Assembly (NCBI GenBank): GCA_002314935.1
Contig: DCHW01000040.1
Location: forward strand, 1 to 5,457
Source of the DNA: Clostridiales bacterium UBA1742
GTDB lineage: Bacteria > Bacillota > Clostridia > TANB77 > CAG-508
Reading direction: 5' to 3'
DNA length: 5,457 nt
Under the pieces are notes generated by a model, which saw only the letters and a program-made list of their open reading frames with translations, had not been told where the DNA came from and searched no databases. A program made the position numbers and the translations under genes. Shown here one piece after another: positions 1 through 5,270 of the stretch (the stretch's first letter is position 1; each line of letters begins with the position of its first letter).

Positions 1-6
1 TTTTTC

Positions 7-25
7 CTGGTGCCCCCACGCGGAA
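7..25 (-). repeat. Left 19-bp direct repeat: truncated tRNA 3' end (putative att site)
   Basis: This 19-mer (CTGGTGCCCCCACGCGGAA) is identical to 5439-5457. Read on the minus strand it gives the 3' strand of a T-stem (CCGCG), an acceptor strand (TGGGGGC), discriminator A and CCA. Beyond position 25 the tRNA pattern stops: the next bases do not supply a TTCGANT T-loop or a matching 5' T-stem strand, so this is a fragment and not a gene. A tRNA-3'-end fragment at one edge with a matching copy at the other is the usual scar of tyrosine-recombinase integration. The repeat is seen directly; the att role is inferred. Confidence 0.65.
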
Positions 26-45
26 ACGGACTTTTCTTATACTTT

Positions 46-104
46 TTCACTACTAAACCTATACAAACTTATACAGAACTGATATCGATTCCATACAAAA
101 CTAT
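46..104. repeat. Degenerate repeat, copy A
   Basis: This copy aligns over its full length with copy B at 227-286, needing only a single-base gap. The best-conserved blocks are GAACTGATATCG (76-87 here, 258-269 in B) and TACAAAACTA (94-103 and 276-285), spaced equally in both. Within the copy, short units of the type AAACTGATAC recur about every 10-12 bp (AAACCTATAC, AAACTTATAC, GAACTGATATC), giving an iteron-like texture. Repeated short sites beside an att core could be recombinase arm sites; that role is inference. Confidence 0.6.
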
Positions 105-116
105 TAAAAAAACCAA

Positions 117-130
117 TACTAAACTGATAC
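117..130. repeat. 14-bp partial copy of the left-end repeat
   Basis: TACTAAACTGATAC here is identical to 232-245, the start of copy B, and matches 51-64 in copy A at 12 of 14 positions. It is an extra isolated unit between the two longer copies. Confidence 0.5.
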
Positions 131-149
131 TTTTTTATAATGAAAATGT

Positions 150-168
150 AAAACCTCGATTTTATCGA
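150..168 (-). terminator. Decayed hairpin related to the right-end terminator
   Basis: The 11 bp at 150-160 (AAAACCTCGAT) are identical to 5407-5417, and ATCGA follows after a 3-nt loop in both. Here the outer GG of the second arm has been lost, leaving a stem of about five pairs plus one wobble. Read on the minus strand the stem is followed by GGTTTTAC, so the U-run is also short. It is probably a non-functional relic of the same terminator. Confidence 0.35.
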
Positions 169-226
169 ACTTTTCAGATATAAGTTGGAGTGATTGATTT
201 TGAGTGAGTGACCACTCTATTACCAT

Positions 227-286
227 TTCATTACTAAACTGATACACAACTAATATTGAACTGATATCGTTTCACTACAAAACTAA
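227..286. repeat. Degenerate repeat, copy B
   Basis: This is the partner of copy A. It carries TACTAAACTGATAC (232-245), GAACTGATATCG (258-269) and TACAAAACTA (276-285). It ends about 10 bp before the internal core at 296-306, so repeat B sits directly against a core. Copy A lies about 20 bp from the left core, on its other side. Confidence 0.6.
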
Positions 287-295
287 TATTTTTTT

Positions 296-322
296 CTGGT
301 GCCCCCTGACAAAAGGGCGCCA
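296..322. repeat. Internal tRNA-end core inside an inverted repeat (putative recombination site)
   Basis: CTGGTGCCCCC (296-306) is identical to the first 11 bp of both edge repeats and, like the left one, follows a T-run. Here it also forms one arm of an inverted repeat: TGGTGCCC (297-304) pairs with GGGCGCCA (315-322), eight pairs with one G-T, around a 10-nt spacer. Inverted arms around a short spacer are what tyrosine recombinases bind. A terminator is less likely because neither strand has a U-run after the stem. It starts 10 bp beyond the stop of the minus-strand nuclease gene. Confidence 0.5.
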
Positions 323-331
323 TAACAAAAT

Positions 332-1195
332 TTATAATTTTAAAGTTTTTTTAATATCTTCAATTTCGTTTTCTTGAAATTCGTTTTTTGAATAATATAA
401 AATTTTATTTTTTAATTTCACGATTTCGTTATGTGCTTTCAATAAATGTATCTTTCTATGACAATTTGGGCATAATGCAACAGCATTAAAAACTGTGTCT
501 AGTCCCCCATCAGAAAGACTCAAAACATGATGACATTCCAAATAAGGTTTATTATCAATTTCAAAAGGGGCTTTGTTATCGCAAAGATCACAACGACCTT
601 GTGATCGATGTTTCACATATTCACTTACTAATTCATTTCTTGAATAAACATGGGTTTTACTTACATAAGATTTATTTAACATTCTTTTGCTATATTCAAT
701 AGCTTTTTGTTTAATTGCTTCGTTATTATAACGTTCTATAGTATTATCGACTATTCCATTGGTGTTAAATTTACTTTCTAAATAATTAATTATAATAGCA
801 GGTATTTTTTTAAGAGGACCTTGAATTTGACTTTTTAATCCTAATTCTTTCATTTTTTCGAATTTAACAAAATCATCAGTATTTAATCTTTTTAAAAGAC
901 GTAATCTAACTTTTTCTTTAGGATGCTTTTCTTCTTCGCTTAAAAAGAACTGTTTTTGATTAACTACTTCACTCTTTTTTAAATTATTATTTATAACTTC
1001 ACATTTATATTTGATATAACCTGCGACTGGTTTTGATAAATATACATAAACAATATCACCAATATTAGGATAAAAAGATCCTCTCCAGTCAACAAATCCA
1101 TAAGTTTTAAAGCAAGCTTCTAAATCAAAATATTTAGGTCTACTTGGTATAATCCAATATGTTTTGGATTCATTGTTGTTGATACTATCCACCAT
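332..1195 (-). CDS. EVE-like domain / HNH endonuclease (candidate modification-dependent nuclease)
   Basis: The 287-aa protein has two parts. Residues ~12-145 resemble the EVE/PUA-like fold: an early YWIIPSRP, then GDIVYVYLSKP (46-56) and a strand pattern IKYKCEVI (61-68), ending in a helical QGPLKKIP segment. Such domains in this superfamily bind modified bases. Residues ~186-255 are a zinc-type HNH nuclease: Cys202/Cys205, ECHH with His222-His223, Asn237, then CPNCHRKIH with Cys242/Cys245 and His250. Fusions of a PUA-superfamily reader to HNH are known among type IV, modification-dependent restriction enzymes, so cleavage of modified foreign DNA in the cytoplasm is the best guess. It is divergent from the methyltransferase operon. 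No Shine-Dalgarno is visible; TAAAAT lies 6 nt before the ATG, suggesting a leaderless mRNA. It could instead be a conventional cutter partnered with the adjacent methyltransferases. The HNH call is firm; the EVE call is moderate. Confidence 0.85.
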   Translation of the reverse strand: MVDSINNNESKTYWIIPSRPKYFDLEACFKTYGFVDWRGSFYPNIGDIVYVYLSKPVAGYIKYKCEVINNNLKKSEVVNQKQFFLSEEEKHPKEKVRLRLLKRLNTDDFVKFEKMKELGLKSQIQGPLKKIPAIIINYLESKFNTNGIVDNTIERYNNEAIKQKAIEYSKRMLNKSYVSKTHVYSRNELVSEYVKHRSQGRCDLCDNKAPFEIDNKPYLECHHVLSLSDGGLDTVFNAVALCPNCHRKIHLLKAHNEIVKLKNKILYYSKNEFQENEIEDIKKTLKL

Positions 1196-1201
1196 ATAAT
1201 A

Positions 1202-1207
1202 ATTTTA
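1202..1207 (-). promoter_or_regulatory. Possible -10 box of the EVE-HNH gene
   Basis: TAAAAT on the minus strand ends 6 nt before the ATG, which would put the transcript start at or next to the start codon. There is no convincing -35. In such AT-rich DNA a chance match is likely. Confidence 0.25.
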
Positions 1208-1250
1208 GACTATTTTAAATTTTTAATAAATATATTCTATTTTCTTCAAT

Positions 1251-1270
1251 TTATCTAATTAATTAGATAA
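1251..1270. promoter_or_regulatory. Perfect 20-bp palindrome (candidate operator)
   Basis: TTATCTAATTAATTAGATAA is exactly self-complementary. It lies between the two divergent genes, about 55 bp upstream of the EVE-HNH start and about 100 bp upstream of the Cro-like gene's -10. A terminator is unlikely in a divergent region, so binding by a dimeric regulator (the encoded Cro-like protein is the obvious candidate) is inferred. Confidence 0.4.
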
Positions 1271-1302
1271 TTTTTATATATTTAGTTATTTTTTAAAAAT
1301 AT

Positions 1303-1326
1303 AAATATTTGCGAATTCAAATATTT
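1303..1326. promoter_or_regulatory. Inverted repeat upstream of the methyltransferase operon (candidate operator)
   Basis: AAATATTTG (1303-1311) and CAAATATTT (1318-1326) are perfect 9-bp arms around a 6-nt spacer. The site ends about 43 bp before the -10 box of the operon. Its position fits an operator or C-box-like site for the Cro-like regulator; the arms are AT-rich, so chance cannot be ruled out. Confidence 0.4.
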
Positions 1327-1366
1327 TCTTTAGCAGATTAAATTTTCTTTTATTAATTATATTTTT

Positions 1367-1375
1367 TGCTATAAT
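1367..1375 (+). promoter_or_regulatory. Extended -10 promoter of the regulator-methyltransferase operon
   Basis: TGCTATAAT is a full extended -10 element (TGnTATAAT). The -35 region 17 bp upstream (about 1347-1352) is weak, as is usual for extended -10 promoters. Transcription would start near 1382, giving a leader of about 16 nt that contains the ribosome site AAGGA at 1385-1389, 8 nt before the ATG at 1398. Confidence 0.65.
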
Positions 1376-1397
1376 ACTTAAGGCAAGGACAAAGCAC

Positions 1398-1598
1398 ATG
1401 AAAATATCATATAAAAAACTTTGGAAAATACTTATTGATAAAGATATGAAGAAAAAAGACTTACAATCAGCTACAGGATTAAGTTCTTCTTCTATAGCTA
1501 AACTCAGCAAGAATGAACCAGTTAATCTTGAAGTTTTATATAAAATATGCGATGTGTTGAAATGTAATATACAAGATATTATTGAATTTATTTTTTAA
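1398..1598 (+). CDS. Cro/C1-type (XRE) regulator, first gene of the methyltransferase operon
   Basis: This 66-aa protein is a lone helix-turn-helix domain of the small Cro/C1 type (HTH_26-like). The HTH spans about residues 19-40 (KKKDLQSATGLSSSSIAKLS), followed by the typical LEVLYKICDVLKCNIQDIIE tail. Proteins of this kind commonly precede cytosine methyltransferase genes and act like R-M controller proteins, binding the operon promoter as dimers. It starts at an ATG with AAGGA 8 nt upstream, behind an extended -10 promoter. Its stop is 2 nt before the first methyltransferase start, so the two are almost certainly co-transcribed and probably translationally coupled. Autoregulation through the palindromes at 1251-1270 or 1303-1326 is inferred. 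Confidence 0.85.
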   Translation: MKISYKKLWKILIDKDMKKKDLQSATGLSSSSIAKLSKNEPVNLEVLYKICDVLKCNIQDIIEFIF

Positions 1599-1600
1599 TT

Positions 1601-2689
1601 ATGAAAAAAACTATTAGATTAGGATCTGTTTTTAGCGGAATAGGAGCACCTGAGCAAGCATTAAATAAATTAGGATGTGACACTCAAATAGTTTTTGCAT
1701 GCGATAATGGAGAAATTGAAATTAAGACTCCAGTAGACGAAATTAATAAAATTATTAAAAAATTATCATTAAAAGAGGCGAACAAAAAAATAAAAGAAAT
1801 ATATGCATCAACCAAAAAAATTAATTATATGAAAATTAGCTATACCGCTAATTATAAAGTTAAAGAAGATGATTGGTTCGAAGATATTAGATTCCTTGAT
1901 GGCAAACCTTATAAAGGGAAAATTGATATGCTAATAGGCGGGAGTCCATGTCAAAGTTTTTCTATTATAGGAAAAAGAGCAGGGTTGGAAGATACAAGAG
2001 GAACACTCTTCTTTGAATACGCTCGCTTAGTTAAACAATGCCAACCTAAAGTATTTATATATGAAAATGTTCCCGGAATTCTTACCCATGATAAAGGAAA
2101 TACATGGAAAGTAATTAAATCAGTATTTAATTCTTTAGGCTATAAATTATATTCGGAAATATTAAATGCAAAAGATTATGGCATACCGCAAGATAGAAAA
2201 AGATTATTCGTAATTGGTTTTAAAGATCATAATGTTAATTTTAGTTTTCCTAAAAAAATCGAATTAAAAACTGAAATGAAAGATTATTTAGAAAAAAATG
2301 TTGATGTAAAACATTATTTAGGAAAAAAAGGCTTTGAATTTGTCACTAATCCTAAATATAGAAATAGAGCAAGAATTAATCCGAAAATTATTCAAACACA
2401 AAAAGCTAACCAACAATTCAATTGGAATGGTGACTTTGTTTTTGAACCTCTTTCTAAAGTTAAAAACAATAAAGAAATCATGAGTAGATCATATGTATCA
2501 ACCTGGAATGGTCAAAAAGGCGTTATTCGCCAACTTTCTTATAGAGAATGTCTTAGACTCATGGGGTTTTCTGATTCATTTAAGATTGTTGTTCCTAATG
2601 TACCAGCATATAGACAAGCAGGAAATTCTATTGTTGTTGATGTTTTAGAAAATATATTTAAAGAAATTTTTAAGGTGGTCAAATTCTAA
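1601..2689 (+). CDS. DNA (cytosine-5-)-methyltransferase, first of a tandem pair
   Basis: This 362-aa enzyme transfers methyl from S-adenosylmethionine to C5 of cytosine in a specific site. The m5C motifs are in canonical order: motif I FSGIGAPE (11-18, SAM binding), motif IV PCQSFS (116-121, nucleophile Cys117), motif VI ENV (155-157), motif VIII QDRKR (197-201), motif IX RQLSYRECLRLMGF (310-323) and motif X RQAGNSIVVDV (338-348). The target recognition domain is about 207-309. Between motifs I and IV is a longer Lys-rich stretch (~38-95), shared with the next gene. The start lacks its own ribosome site and sits 2 nt after the regulator's stop, so coupling is likely. All catalytic motifs are intact. 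The recognition sequence cannot be read from the protein. Confidence 0.95.
   Translation: MKKTIRLGSVFSGIGAPEQALNKLGCDTQIVFACDNGEIEIKTPVDEINKIIKKLSLKEANKKIKEIYASTKKINYMKISYTANYKVKEDDWFEDIRFLDGKPYKGKIDMLIGGSPCQSFSIIGKRAGLEDTRGTLFFEYARLVKQCQPKVFIYENVPGILTHDKGNTWKVIKSVFNSLGYKLYSEILNAKDYGIPQDRKRLFVIGFKDHNVNFSFPKKIELKTEMKDYLEKNVDVKHYLGKKGFEFVTNPKYRNRARINPKIIQTQKANQQFNWNGDFVFEPLSKVKNNKEIMSRSYVSTWNGQKGVIRQLSYRECLRLMGFSDSFKIVVPNVPAYRQAGNSIVVDVLENIFKEIFKVVKF
2672..2678 (+). promoter_or_regulatory. Ribosome binding site of the second methyltransferase
   Basis: AAGGTGG lies inside the last codons of the first methyltransferase, 10 nt before the ATG at 2689. It is the clearest Shine-Dalgarno in the operon and supports this start, which overlaps the upstream TAA by one base (TAATG). 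Confidence 0.7.
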
Positions 2690-3816
2690 TGAAAAAAATA
2701 AGATTAGCTACTGTATTTAGTGGAATAGGTGCTATTGAATGGGCGTTTAAAAGATTGGGTCTTAAACATGAATTAGTTTTTGCGTGTGATAATGGCGAAA
2801 GAGAAATTAAATACGATATTGATAAAGAAAAGAAGAAAGTTTTCTCACTAAAAAATTCTAATCAAAAAAAGAAGTATGTCGATGAATTATATCAACGCGC
2901 TACTAACTCTAAAAATTATGTACAGCAAAGTTATCTAGCAAATTACACCAAATTAAATTCAAACAATTTTTTTCAAGACATTGTCTTGCTTGATGGGAGA
3001 GATTACAAAGGAAAAGTTGATTTATTTGTTGGTGGCAGTCCATGTCAAAGTTTTTCATCAGTAGGATCTCAACATGGATTAGAAGATGCACGTGGTACTT
3101 TATTCTATGAATATGCAAGATTAATTAAAGAAATACAACCAAAAGTATTCATCTATGAAAACGTTCGTAACCTTTTAAACCACGACGGCGGTAATACATG
3201 GAAAGTAATCAAAAGCATATTTGATTCCCTTGGATATAAGTATAAATTTGCAGTATTAAATGCTTCCGACTATGGCATTCCACAAACAAGAAGAAGATTA
3301 TTTGTTGTAGGCTTTAAAACAAAAGTAGATTTTAATTTTCCTCCTATAATTAAAAAACTAAAGTTTAAAATGAAAGATTTTTCAATCAACAATTGTTGCG
3401 AAGGAAATATGACTTATAACAAAAAAGGAGCGATTGTTTTAAAGAAAAAACCAGGCATACCTGACTCTAAATATACTTTAAGTCCAAAACTCTACAATTA
3501 TGTTATGAAAAATGGGACTAAAACTTGGTCGCAAAAAGTAGAAATTAATTTAAATGTTGCTAGAACACTATTAAAAACAATGGGAAATAGACACCGTGCA
3601 GGTGTTGATAATTATGTTTCTTTTGATGGAACCGAAAAATTAGGTTCAGTAAGAATGCTAACAGAACGTGAAGCCCATAGATTAATGGGCTTTACAGATG
3701 ATTACAAAATTGTTGTCTCAAGAGCTCAAGCTTATAAACAAGCGGGAAATTCAATTGTAGTAGATGTACTTATTGAAATATTAAAATGCATTATCAATAC
3801 AAAAGTATTTGATTAA
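2689..3816 (+). CDS. DNA (cytosine-5-)-methyltransferase, second of a tandem pair
   Basis: This 375-aa protein is a clear paralogue of its upstream neighbour. Motifs: I FSGIGAIE (10-17), IV PCQSFS (118-123, Cys119), VI ENV (157-159), VIII QTRRR (199-203), IX around VRMLTEREAHRLMGF (321-335), X KQAGNSIVVDV (350-360). The catalytic half is nearly superimposable on the first enzyme (shared RGTLF, QPKVFIYENV, GNTWKVIKS and SLGYK blocks). The target recognition domain (~209-318) is clearly different: it has ARTLLKT (291-297) and other segments not found in the first. This fits an old duplication followed by a change in target specificity, as in R-M systems where two methyltransferases modify the two strands of an asymmetric site. 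Two separate sites are the alternative. Its TAA directly abuts the stop of the convergent nuclease gene. Confidence 0.95.
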   Translation: MKKIRLATVFSGIGAIEWAFKRLGLKHELVFACDNGEREIKYDIDKEKKKVFSLKNSNQKKKYVDELYQRATNSKNYVQQSYLANYTKLNSNNFFQDIVLLDGRDYKGKVDLFVGGSPCQSFSSVGSQHGLEDARGTLFYEYARLIKEIQPKVFIYENVRNLLNHDGGNTWKVIKSIFDSLGYKYKFAVLNASDYGIPQTRRRLFVVGFKTKVDFNFPPIIKKLKFKMKDFSINNCCEGNMTYNKKGAIVLKKKPGIPDSKYTLSPKLYNYVMKNGTKTWSQKVEINLNVARTLLKTMGNRHRAGVDNYVSFDGTEKLGSVRMLTEREAHRLMGFTDDYKIVVSRAQAYKQAGNSIVVDVLIEILKCIINTKVFD

Positions 3817-4749
3817 TTAATATTTATTATTCTTTTGGGCTTTTTCTTTATGTTTCTTTAAAAATTCTCTTCTTTTCGGATCTAATTTACTAGGATCGAT
3901 TTTTGTATCTTTACTAATATTAAGCAAATCATATAAAGCAGAATCCAATGTTTCGTTATTTGGCAAAATAATTTTTCCAGTTTTTTCATCAAAACATATT
4001 AGCCCTTTATCAAACAAAGCATCGTGATTTTTGCATAACAACAAACCATTTTTTGGATTTATTCTATCTTCATTGCAAGTACATTCAGCATATCCAACGG
4101 CATGACTAGCAACTAACACATTTTCATTATCAATCCCACAAATAGCACATTTATGATTAAATTCTTTTAAAAGTGCATTTCTATATCTCTTTTGAATGCT
4201 TGGATTTCGTGCATTTATTTGTTGTTCGATATATGCATTTTTAAATTCTAAATTTGAATTTTCAACGATTTTAATAACATCATCTAAATCTCTCTTCGCC
4301 TTTTCTTCTTCAGTATCAGGTTTAGCGTTATTATGAACATTATTAAAATGCCTAATATCTATCTTATTATTCTTAAAATCTAAAAGTAAAATGTAATTAT
4401 TAACAATATCTTTTTCACTAATATTTCTAATATTCATAAATTGTCTAAAAATAATTGATATTCCACTTTCTCTTTTCCCGATTTTTATATGTAATTGAAC
4501 ATGCTTTTGAACACTTAGTCTAGTTTCTACAAGACAACTTGTATTCCCATAAGACATATTAAAAGTTCGATTTGTGCCAAAATCAGTAGGATAAATTCCT
4601 ACAATTGATTTTATTTTATTAGCGGTGTTCGCATCACAAGTTGAAAGGCATAAATGCAAATCGTTATCTGCTCCATGCTCTAAAATATTTGCTGGCGTTG
4701 GAACACGTCCAATAATTTTGTTTTGAACATCTAAATATAAATTTACCAT
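3817..4749 (-). CDS. HNH_2-type endonuclease (candidate restriction enzyme of the system)
   Basis: This is a 310-aa protein. Its C-terminal half holds an HNH_2-like nuclease domain (about 187-265): Cys201/Cys204, VASH with His216, the NPKNGLLL block with Asn234, and KNHDALFDKGLICF with His242/Asp243. This arrangement is common in Firmicute restriction endonucleases next to m5C methyltransferases. Residues 1-180 are not recognised; they look mixed alpha/beta and probably carry DNA recognition. The tail (from ~285) is rich in Lys. It points toward the methyltransferase operon and ends exactly where that ends, with no base between the stops. AGGGA 8 nt before the ATG and a strong promoter support the start. 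It is the best candidate for the nuclease opposed by the two methyltransferases; cleavage specificity is unknown. Confidence 0.85.
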   Translation of the reverse strand: MVNLYLDVQNKIIGRVPTPANILEHGADNDLHLCLSTCDANTANKIKSIVGIYPTDFGTNRTFNMSYGNTSCLVETRLSVQKHVQLHIKIGKRESGISIIFRQFMNIRNISEKDIVNNYILLLDFKNNKIDIRHFNNVHNNAKPDTEEEKAKRDLDDVIKIVENSNLEFKNAYIEQQINARNPSIQKRYRNALLKEFNHKCAICGIDNENVLVASHAVGYAECTCNEDRINPKNGLLLCKNHDALFDKGLICFDEKTGKIILPNNETLDSALYDLLNISKDTKIDPSKLDPKRREFLKKHKEKAQKNNKY

Positions 4750-4769
4750 ATCTACTATCCCTAATTTAA

Positions 4770-4798
4770 TTTATATCAAATTTATAATAGATGGTCAA
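4770..4798 (-). promoter_or_regulatory. Sigma-70-type promoter of the HNH_2 nuclease gene
   Basis: Read on the minus strand: -35 TTGACC (4798-4793), a 17-bp spacer, then -10 TATAAA (4775-4770) preceded by TGA, so also an extended -10. The predicted start near 4763 gives a leader of about 14 nt holding AGGGA (4762-4758). This is the best-matched promoter in the window and gives the nuclease transcription independent of the regulator upstream. Confidence 0.7.
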
Positions 4799-4832
4799 TT
4801 AAAAACACTTCAATAAAAAACTAAAAATAAAA

Positions 4833-5225
4833 CTATTTTTTTCGCCTTTCTAATTCTTCATCAGCCATTTCATATATATCTTCTTGAGTCGGACCATTCT
4901 TTAATCTTCTATAACCATTTGTAAAGTTAAAATCCATATTCGCAAGCATTTTATCTACAGCGATCAATGAATCTATTCTTAAAGAATAATAAATACTATG
5001 CCCTACTTTTACTGAATCTAGCATTTTAGCTTTCATTAATACATTAAGATGATGAGATAAGGTTGATTGTCTTATTTTTAATTTTTGGAGTATCTCTTTT
5101 TCAGATATAGATACTTCTAAACTAATAATATTCAATATCCTAATTCTATTTGAATCATCTAAGGCATGAATCTTATCTAAATGTTCTATACCTCTTTCAA
5201 TTAATTCTTCTTTTGTAGGTCTCAT
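4833..5225 (-). CDS. ArsR-like winged-helix transcriptional regulator
   Basis: The protein is 130 aa from the ATG at 5225; an in-frame GTG at 5240 would add five residues. I prefer the ATG, because TATAAT (5237-5232) overlaps the longer start and lies 6 nt before the ATG. Numbering from the GTG, the winged helix spans ~28-90: RIRILNIIS, SEKEILQKLKIRQSTLSHHL (recognition helix ~57-72) and the wing VKVGHSIYYSLR. It has no cysteine and no ELCVCDL metal site, so it is not a typical metal sensor. The tail (~91-135) is charged. ArsR proteins are dimeric repressors; a 22-bp palindrome just upstream suggests autoregulation. The gene precedes the HNH_2 nuclease on the same strand with an 83-bp gap, so it may control it by read-through or by binding nearby. 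No ligand can be inferred. Confidence 0.85.
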   Translation of the reverse strand: MRPTKEELIERGIEHLDKIHALDDSNRIRILNIISLEVSISEKEILQKLKIRQSTLSHHLNVLMKAKMLDSVKVGHSIYYSLRIDSLIAVDKMLANMDFNFTNGYRRLKNGPTQEDIYEMADEELERRKK

Positions 5226-5231
5226 AGTTAC

Positions 5232-5237
5232 ATTATA
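5232..5237 (-). promoter_or_regulatory. Perfect -10 box of the ArsR-like gene
   Basis: TATAAT on the minus strand lies 6 nt before the ATG at 5225, placing the transcript start at about the A of the ATG, so the mRNA may be leaderless. No Shine-Dalgarno is seen for either the ATG or the GTG. The -35 region (about 5255-5260, ATAGAT) is weak and lies inside the palindrome at 5242-5263. Confidence 0.5.
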
Positions 5238-5241
5238 CACT

Positions 5242-5263
5242 AATATCGATATATATCTATATT
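5242..5263. promoter_or_regulatory. Near-perfect 22-bp palindrome, candidate ArsR-type operator
   Basis: The arms AATATcGATAT (5242-5252) and ATATCtATATT (5253-5263) pair at 10 of 11 positions; only 5247/5258 mismatch. ArsR/SmtB operators are typically AT-rich palindromes of about this size over the promoter. It covers the -35 region of the adjacent ArsR-like gene, fitting autorepression. Binding is inferred. Confidence 0.55.
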
Positions 5264-5270
5264 TGTTTTA

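Larger units (their letters stand above)
26..331. other. Gene-free left segment with repeats, between two att-like cores
   Basis: I see no coding sequence in this 306-bp AT-rich stretch. It holds two diverged copies of a ~59-bp repeat (46-104 and 227-286), a further 14-bp copy of part of it (117-130), a decayed hairpin like the right-hand terminator (150-168), a short inverted repeat (GAGTG at 202-206, CACTC at 213-217) and a third tRNA-end core (296-306). The layout looks like a recombination site region or the remnant of an earlier inserted unit, not a promoter or RNA gene. Confidence 0.5.

Noticed and set aside
7..25. tmRNA (ssrA) 3' end
   Set aside because: tmRNA acceptor stems normally start GGGG and end in CUCC-type strands; a GGGGGC 3' strand fits a tRNA starting GCCCCC better.
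46..286. CRISPR array
   Set aside because: The repeats are diverged, differ in spacing and number only two or three, with no cas gene nearby.
297..322. Rho-independent terminator for the EVE-HNH gene
   Set aside because: The stem is strong, but reading in the gene's direction it is followed by GAAAAAAA and not by a U-run. The similarity to the edge cores explains it better.
1286..1510. 74-codon open frame on the minus strand, rich in hydrophobic residues
   Set aside because: It runs antisense through the Cro-like gene and its promoter, has no ribosome site and resembles no family; its hydrophobic look follows from AT-rich antisense composition.
2909..3118. 69-codon open frame on the minus strand
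   Set aside because: It lies wholly antisense to the catalytic core of the second methyltransferase, whose motifs are intact.
3795..3811. Small hairpin (CAATAC/GTATTTG with AAAA loop) as a terminator for the methyltransferase operon
   Set aside because: The stem has only five AT-rich pairs plus a bulge, and no T-run follows on either strand.
1601..3816. Very recent duplication of the methyltransferase gene
   Set aside because: Even in the most conserved stretches the nucleotide sequences differ at many third positions, and the recognition domains share little, so the duplication is old or the genes were acquired as a diverged pair.
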